The notes under the pieces are model-generated. The model made no database searches. It was not told where the DNA came from and was given only the letters and a program-made list of their open reading frames with translations. From assembly GCF_947179165.1 (NCBI RefSeq), contig NC_077243.1, positions 37,398,001-37,462,000 of the forward strand: DNA of 64,000 bases. Direction: 5' to 3'. The stretch comes from Solanum dulcamara (Eukaryota > Streptophyta > Magnoliopsida > Solanales > Solanaceae). Below are positions 58,358 to 64,000 of the stretch, one piece after another; the first letter of the stretch is position 1; each line of letters starts with the position of its first letter. The translations under genes were made by a program, and so were the position numbers.

Positions 58358-59280
58358 TTATTTTTTTGCTTCTAGGATAGGTCGTATACATCTTTCTAAT
58401 TGCGTTTTTCTTATTAATGCAGCAGTGTTTATGACTCGAGTTCCATCAAAACATAATTGAGACGTTGAATCTTGTTGGTTATACAAGGGTTTAGGTTGTA
58501 AATCTAAGTCTAAGGGTGTATCTTCTATTTCTAGTATCTTGGCTATGTTAGACATTTGTATTTGACTGACTTCTTCAAATAAATAGGGATAATCTATTGT
58601 ATCTTTTATAGCAAAGCAATCTGAATGATGAGTTTTTGCAATTGTATATGAAATAACATAAGTTATCGAATATGGCCTATTATTTTTGTGAAAGAATTCT
58701 TTTCTTTTAAAATCTTGTATTAAGCTTAGAGTTTTATCAAAGTTTTTATCTAGAAGATGATATGAAATTTGTGGGTATACATTACACTTAATCTTTCCGT
58801 ATTGTAAATTTCCTCTTAAAATTCCTACGCAGGCTTCTTCCCTGTTTATTATCTTGTTAGCTATAATAGCTAATTCTATTGGGTATCTAACCCTTCTCTG
58901 AATGTGGATTTTATTATTATCTGGATTGCTCATATATGTATCCATCCAAAAGTATTTTGAATTTCTATATTTATTTTTTATAATTTATCTTGAATATCTT
59001 TTTTAGATAGTAAGGGTATCATTACTTTATTAAAAGTAACAGAAATTTCTAAAGCTCTTTCTTGGACATTTAATTCATAAAATAAATGGTGTTTTCTTTT
59101 TCTTAATCTTAATCTTTCAATCGTATTTACTTTAAACACTGAGTAATTAGTTAAAGAAAACTCTTCATTTTGTATTTATTTTAATTTTCTTTTATCAATA
59201 AGTATATCTTGTTTATATTCTCCAACTTGTTCTATCGTTTCTTCTATTATATCTTGGATTGTTTCTATTTCGTTATTCAT
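58358..59280 (-). pseudogene. EPRV2 movement protein (30K-type), broken
   Basis: The ATG at about 59280 overlaps the capsid stop (ATGAATAA). In-frame stops occur near 59178 and 58977. The open part 58945-58358 (195 residues) has A-N-K-x-I..E-E-A-C-V-G, K-C-N-V-Y-P-Q-I-S-Y and R-P-Y-S-I-T-Y, motifs of caulimovirid movement proteins. It is unlike the EPRV1 movement protein in sequence. Confidence 0.75.
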
Positions 59281-59575
59281 TTACACTATCTTCTTCTGAA
59301 GAGGAATAATAATCCGTATCTGTTAATGTGAAAATTATATCATCAGACTCGACTCCTTCGTAGTTATTTAATTGTATAAATTCTTCTGATTTTATCATTT
59401 CTTCAACATCTTCATCAATTTCTACTTTTTTGCTATTATTAGCAAATTTCTTTGGGCATCTATTAGCATAATGTCCTGTCTCTTTACAGATACTCACAAA
59501 CTTAGTTTTTATTCATATGTTTCTTGAGCATCTTTATTATTCCTTCATAATTTCTTTTCTTTTATAAAAAGGAAA
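59273..59575 (-). pseudogene. EPRV2 capsid C-terminus (minus piece)
   Basis: Knuckle remnant C-K-E-T-G-H-Y-A-N-R-C with the first Cys of C-x2-C not in frame, followed by an acidic tail rich in Asp/Glu/Ser. The upstream capsid is missing or unreadable beyond about 59575. Confidence 0.7.
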
Positions 59576-59990
59576 AAACTCTCATCTCATATTACCCTTA
59601 CGCCTAGAAGTAGGAAACGAAGCTAGGTTGTGATGTGATATTCTGAAGGAACGTCAAGGAAAGTTACCTGGTGACAGGTTGGGACTGAAACATCTAGTAA
59701 AAGTCTCGGCGGATACCCAAAGTATTTGCGGTCAAAACGGAATAGGTATGGAAGCGTGTTAGACCCATAATGTTTTATTTAAGTTATGAAATTATACTAT
59801 TATAATATTATGTTGCTTAGAAAATTTACTCTATTTCAATTATCATGCTTGATTTAGACATAACATATTCCCCTTTAGGAGGATTAATTATATTTGTTAA
59901 ATAAGATGATTATGTTCATAGGTATAAAAATATACTCACTCAGATTATCGATTTATCAAACCAGCGATTTTCTGGACCAGTTTCCCCAGT
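59576..59990 (+). other. Leader/intergenic region of EPRV2
   Basis: Non-coding. 59600-59770 is less AT-rich (ctaggttgtgatgtgatattctgaagg...gcggataccc) and may be the structured leader or a filler at the inversion junction. It has no homology elsewhere in the window. Confidence 0.45.
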
Positions 59991-60005
59991 TGGTATCAGA
60001 GCCAT
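59991..60005 (+). other. Primer-binding site of EPRV2
   Basis: TGGTATCAGAGCCAT, the caulimovirid tRNA-Met priming site, about 40 bases before the first small ORF. Confidence 0.85.
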
Positions 60006-60041
60006 AATATATGTTAAAAACTTAGAAGTAGATATTACACA

Positions 60042-60920
60042 AAATATGTCCACTTTAGATATCAAGATTAGAAAAGAAAATAGTGAAAACAAATTTGATA
60101 AAATAACTGAGGCATTAAAATGCGATGAAAACTTTAATGATATAGTTACATAATGAAAAGGCTACTCTCTTTCAATGATATAAGGATAGATAATTCCATA
60201 ATTTGAAAATTTAGAAGACATATAAGGAATAGCCAAGAAGGCAAAAACAAATGTAAAAAATTAATATTATTACTACAACAAGAGGATAAGGAAGAGGCTT
60301 CCATAATTCGGGCTCAAAAATATTAGCCGACTATGATATGGTTATTGAAGGGCTAACAAATAATATAAAACTAATGAAAAATAAAATTAATACACATCCT
60401 TCTAGTGTAGGATAATGAAAAAATTACCATCTTTTTCAGATATAAGACTAGATTATCGTTTATATTAAACTTTTCAGAAAAATTTAAAAGTCAATAAGAT
60501 AGAAGAAGAATCTTATCAAAGATATTTAGAATAATTAGATACTACAAAGATTGAACAAATAAAGAAAACACAAGAGTCAATAATTGCTAATAATGATGAG
60601 ATATTATCAAAAAAAGATAATATAAAATTACTTAGTGGTTATTATTTTAAACAGCATCCAGCTAGTTTAGGATAAAATAGGCAATAAAACTAATTATAAA
60701 TTACTTAATGAACAAGACTCTCTAGATAGAGCAAGATTTGTACAAATTACAAAGAATGATAATTTATTTTTGGAAACTTAATAATTCAAGAAATTTAGGT
60801 TTTAAAAGATTTGGTAAAGCAAAAAGAACACAAAATCTTAGAAGAACCTACAACCAAAACCACAGAGACGATAGGATCTCATATTTCTAAAAATAAAAAT
60901 ATCTAAATGATACAGAGGAA
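60042..60920 (+). pseudogene. EPRV2 small ORFs after the leader, broken
   Basis: A short ORF from ATG 60051 ends by about 60152. Two successive similar ORF starts follow at 60153 and 60416, each M-K-(R/K)-L-x-S-F-x-D-I-R-(I/L)-D and each closing near a C-A-T-C-C-x3-T-A-G-x-x-T-A-G-G-A-T-A base pattern. Both have internal stops. Their function in solendoviruses is not known to me. Confidence 0.5.
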
Positions 60921-60930
60921 ATAATTTAAA

Positions 60931-61087
60931 ATGGTAAGCTCTGATTCAAAAAATTCTAAAATAGATAATCTTATAATAAATATAAAAGAAACCAAGTTAA
61001 AAAATGAAGGTGATATGATAAATTTAAAAATGGATACTAACAAACCAGAAGAAGTAGATTTTAATCTTAATATTACAAAGCTTCCTA
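60931..61087 (+). pseudogene. EPRV2 capsid coding, part before the LINE
   Basis: An open Lys/Asn/Asp-rich stretch that runs up to the LINE target site and continues at 63757. Its end in the LINE ORF is a chance read-through. Confidence 0.6.
61079..61087. repeat. Target-site duplication of LINE, left (agcttccta)
   Basis: Nine bases identical to 63757-63765. Confidence 0.8.
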
Positions 61088-61089
61088 TT

Positions 61090-61480
61090 TCGGGAGGGTA
61101 TGATGATGTGCATGGAGGCTTTGACTTCAGAGACAGAAATAGAGGAAGAGTTTTACTTTTGAATTTCGCAAGAGCTTTTGAGTTGGTGATAGCCAATTCG
61201 AGTTTTCCAAAGAAGGAAGATCACTTTGTAACCTTCCGTAGTTTGGTGGCTAAGACCCAGATAGATTTTCTACTCCTTAGGAAGGATGATAAAGGTTTGT
61301 GAAAAGACTGTAAGGTCATTTCGATCGACAACCTTACAGCCCGACATAAGCTCTTAGTGATGGATTTAGGGATCAAGATGACGAGGAAGAAGAGGGTCGA
61401 GAATGACCGACCTAGGATCAGATGGGGGAGTTTGACCACGGCTAGTGCCCTGGATATAAGAGAGAAATTGAAGGATATGG
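61090..61480 (+). pseudogene. LINE endonuclease C-terminal part
   Basis: It shows F-V-T-F-R-S then T-Q-I-D-F-L-L-L-R (the T-x-I-D-Y/F motif of AP endonuclease-like domains), and H-K-L-L-V-M-D, the R-H-x-L motif with the terminal catalytic His. A TGA at 61300 breaks the frame and a TAG lies at 61488. Confidence 0.7.
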
Positions 61481-61559
61481 GGGCCTAGGATTGTATTGGG
61501 GATGCGAACAATATGTGGGATAGGACGGCTAGTTGTATTAGGGTTGTAGCAAGGTAAAT

Positions 61560-63005
61560 GTTAGGAGTCTCGACGGGTGTAGTCGGCATTGAAGGGACTG
61601 GTGGTGGAATGGAGAAGTGCAAGGGAAGGTGGAAGCAAGAAAATGGTATATGCGAAGTTGATAGAAAGCAAGGATGAGTTGGAGAAGTGGACCAATAGGG
61701 AACTTTATAAGATAGCGAGGAAGGAGATGAAGTCAGTGATTTCGATGGCAAAAACGGTAACTTTTGAACGCCTTTATGCTGAACTAAAAAAGAAAGGCGG
61801 GGATAGGAAATTATTTAGGCTAGCCAGGGAGAGGAAGAGAAGGGCATGCGATGTGGATCAAGTGAAGTGCATTAAGGAAGAGCGTGAAAAAGTATTGGTA
61901 GAGAAGACCCTCATTAGACAGAGATGGTAGTCATACTTCCATAAACTCTTGAATGAAGAAGGGGACAGAGAGATTATGTTGGGAGATTTGGAACATACAG
62001 GTAGAGTCACAATTTTGGGGGTTGCAGGAGTATTACGGTCGAGTAGGTTAAGGGAGTTGTTCGTAGGATGCATTAGGGAAGAGTGATCGAACTTGACGAG
62101 ATTCTTGAGAATTTTAAAAGAGCGCGAGCTCAATAGGTTTAGAGTGGCTGACTAGGATATTTAATGTCATGTTTAAGACAGCAATGATGCCCAAAGAATG
62201 GAGGTCGAGCGTAATGATCCCCATATATAAAAACAAGAGGGATATCCAGAAATGCAACAACTATAGAGGTATCAAGCTTCTAAGCCATACTATGAAAGTG
62301 TGGGAAAGAGTGGTGGAGATGAGGGTCAAGAGAGGCGTGTCTATTTCAGAGAACCAGTTCAGATTTATGTCAAGACGCTCAACTACAGAAGTCATCCATC
62401 TTATGAAGTATAGGGAGAGAAAGAGGGACTTTCATATGGTATTCATCGACCTAGAAAAAGCTTATGATAAAGTTCCACAAGAGATACTATGGAGATGTCT
62501 GGAGGCTAAAGATGTACCTATGGCGTACATTAGGGTGATCAAGGACATGTATGATGGTGCCAAAACTAGGGTGAGGATAGTAGAAGGGGACTTAGAGCAC
62601 TTCCCAGTTGTGATGGGGTTGCATCAAGGATTAGCTCTCAGTCCGTTTTTATTTTTCTTGGTGATAGATGGATTGACACAACAAATTCAAGATGAGGTTC
62701 CATGGTGTATGCTTTTTGTGGATGACATAGTTCTGATTGATGAAACTCGTAGTAGAGTTAACGCTAAGCTAGAGGATTGGAGACATACCTTGGAGTCTAA
62801 AGGGTTTAAGCTGAATAGGATCAAGACAAAGTACTTAGATTGCAAGTTCAGTAATACACCTCAGGAGGTTGGCGCGGAAGTTAGGCTTGGTGACCAGGCC
62901 ATCCAAAAGAAAAGTAGTTTCAAGTACCTTGGGTCTATCATGCAAGGCAACGGGGAGATTGACGATGATGTCACACACCGTATTGGGGTAGTGTGGATGA
63001 AATGA
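61560..63005 (+). pseudogene. LINE reverse transcriptase, broken
   Basis: The linker (61589-61930) ends at TAG 61928. 62169-63005 (278 residues) carries [33 protein letters not shown], the [11 protein letters not shown] loop, and the F-V-D-D catalytic box at 62715-62726 (intact). It stops at 63003 within the thumb. Confidence 0.85.
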
Positions 63006-63393
63006 AGGCTCGCTTCCGGTGTGTTATGTACAAGAAGGTGCCACCACAACTTAAAGGCAAGTTCTACAAAGTGGTGGTTAGACCGACTATGTTATATGGG
63101 GCAGAGTGTTGGCCAGTTAAGGTCTCTTACGTTCAAAGGATGAAAGTTGCCGAAATAAAAATATTGAGATGGATGCCAGGAGTGACAGGATTAGAAACGA
63201 GGCTATTCGGGACAAGGTAGGAGTAGCCTCGGTGGAAGACAAGATGCAGGATATACGACTGAGATGGTTTGGGCATATGAAGAGAAGAGACACAGATGCC
63301 CTAGTGCGGAGGTGTGAGAGGTTGGCCATGGATGGTTTCAAAAGAGGTATGGATGGCACAGCTATAGCTTACCGAGGACATGACCTTAGATAG
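62993..63393 (+). pseudogene. LINE C-terminal domain (RTE type)
   Basis: Y-G-A-E-C-W-P, then I-L-R-W-M-P-G, then in a shifted frame [13 protein letters not shown] and [10 protein letters not shown], the hallmark of RTE elements. A TAG at 63218 and a frame change at about 63190 break it. Confidence 0.8.
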
Positions 63394-63756
63394 GAGGGTG
63401 TGGAGGACTCACATTAGGGTAGAAGGCTAGTACATAGTCAAATTATTCTACCTTATTAGTAGGTGCATTAGCGCACTATAATTTCATATGCTCTGATTTA
63501 TGCTATTATCTACTACTTTCTATACTTCTGTACTTTGATTATTCTATTTTATTTATATCTCTCTCGTTATTTGTTTTACCATATCGCCTTGAACTTCTTA
63601 ACTTATTATCCTTATCTAACCTCTTTTTATGCTTTTATTGAGCCAAGGGTCTTTCGAAAACAGTCGTTCTACCTTGGTAGGAGTAAGGTCTGTGAACACT
63701 TTACCCTCCCCAGACCCCATGTTATGAGATTTCACTGGGTTGTTGTTGTATTACCG
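63394..63756 (+). other. LINE 3' untranslated tail
   Basis: Non-coding, ending in the conserved block gtaaggtctgtg.acacttt, ccctccccagaccccat, atttcactgggttgttgttgt. The same block ends the Solanaceae TS SINEs, which borrow this LINE's machinery. Confidence 0.7.
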
Positions 63757-64000
63757 AGCTTCCTACTAAGGCTGAAACTAGCCGAATAAGTTTCAATAAA
63801 CCCTCTAAGGCTTATGCAGGTATAAACGTCGCACTAAGAGAAAAAGATAGTCATACCCCCGTAGGCTCAATGAAAAGTGAAGGGATTAATCCGTTTGGAT
63901 TATATCTAGATTTAGATTGTATCAATAGTACTGAAGAAGCTATAGATAAATGGGAAACTTCCTTAAGAATAGCTGTAACAATAAACAAAATGGATTATGA
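63757..64000 (+). pseudogene. EPRV2 capsid coding, part after the LINE
   Basis: It resumes after the target duplication and is open to the window edge in one frame (L-D-L-D-C-I-N-S-T-E-E-A, W-E-T-S-L-R-I-A-V-T-I-N-K-M). This is a conserved capsid-core-like stretch. Confidence 0.65.

Larger units (their letters stand above)
57976..59575 (-). mobile_element. Endogenous pararetrovirus 2, solendovirus-like, left (minus) piece
   Basis: The minus-strand order is capsid C-terminus with zinc knuckle, movement protein, protease. Capsid before movement protein in separate overlapping ORFs is the cavemovirus/solendovirus arrangement and differs from EPRV1. Pol is lost after the protease at about 57980. 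The right boundary, about 59575, faces a plus-strand piece of the same kind of virus. Confidence 0.75.
59576..61087 (+). mobile_element. EPRV2, right (plus) piece, first part
   Basis: Leader region with a tRNA-Met PBS at 59991-60005, then small ORFs and the start of capsid coding up to the LINE insertion. It faces the minus piece head to head. It resumes at 63757. Confidence 0.7.
61088..63756 (+). mobile_element. RTE-clade LINE, 5'-truncated (2669 bases)
   Basis: It starts inside the endonuclease, runs through RT and the RTE-type C-terminal domain, and ends with a 3' tail (ttccttggtaggagtaagg-like, ccctccccagacccc, gggttgttgttgt) before the 9-base target duplication. No poly-A is present; RTE elements end in short repeats, here TTG. 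Full-length plant RTEs are about 3.3 kb, so roughly the first 600 bases are absent, as expected of target-primed insertion. Confidence 0.85.

Noticed and set aside
59600..59770. Possible tRNA or structured RNA gene in the less AT-rich stretch
   Set aside because: I could not fold a cloverleaf or find A/B box promoter elements; treated as viral leader or junction filler.
62861..63359. Minus-strand frames inside the LINE
   Set aside because: Shadows of the RT and C-terminal coding on the plus strand.

Overview
This window is nuclear plant DNA, almost certainly from a Solanaceae genome (pepper, tomato/potato or tobacco type; I cannot fix the genus). I see no intact cellular gene, rRNA or tRNA. 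Nearly all of it is nested, decayed Ty3/gypsy retrotransposons (chromovirus, Del/Tekay-like integrase C-termini), two unrelated endogenous pararetroviruses (Caulimoviridae) and one RTE-clade LINE. Coding remnants carry stops and frameshifts throughout. The family evidence is the florendovirus-like and solendovirus-like insertions together with an RTE tail ending in TTGTTGTTG that Solanaceae TS SINEs also carry. The composition suggests retrotransposon-rich heterochromatin.

Layout. 1-13750: minus-strand gypsy element 1 (5' LTR 11390-13750, PBS, gag, protease, RT/RNase H, integrase running off the left edge). It is split by two solo LTRs, family A (3260-6788, TSD gtcat) and family B (8045-11081, near-TSD tctag/cctag). 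13751-16907: AT-rich spacer with small-transposon remnants. 16908-17060 plus 34284-34881: LTR family C, split by gypsy element D (17061-34278, TSD ggtat). D contains a nearly complete florendovirus-like EPRV (about 17852-25272) and a family E solo LTR (27741-30078, TSD cctac). 34882-35771 plus 56618-about 57975: a second C-like LTR split by gypsy element F (35772-56612, TSD aaata). F contains an inverted solo LTR of its own family (36091-38209) inside its 5' LTR and a complete-ended family B element (43031-52780, TSD aagac) inside its RNase H region. About 57976-64000: a solendovirus-like EPRV in two opposed pieces. The right piece is interrupted by a 5'-truncated RTE LINE (61088-63756, TSD agcttccta).

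The window is best read as a stack of insertions. Removing each insertion at its target duplication restores continuity of the host below it, which gives relative order: LTR C before D; D before EPRV1 and solo E; C2 before F; F before its inverted solo LTR and B; EPRV2 before the LINE.

I do not see a new defence, metabolic or gene-regulatory system. The least explained signals are inside the LTRs. Families A, D, E, F and element 1 carry a plant 5' splice-site-like motif 140-240 bases after the TATA-like box. Families A, D, F and element 1 each carry a GC-rich short dyad tract just before the TATA, at the same relative place but with unrelated sequence. LTRs D, E and F share their downstream halves while their upstream halves differ.
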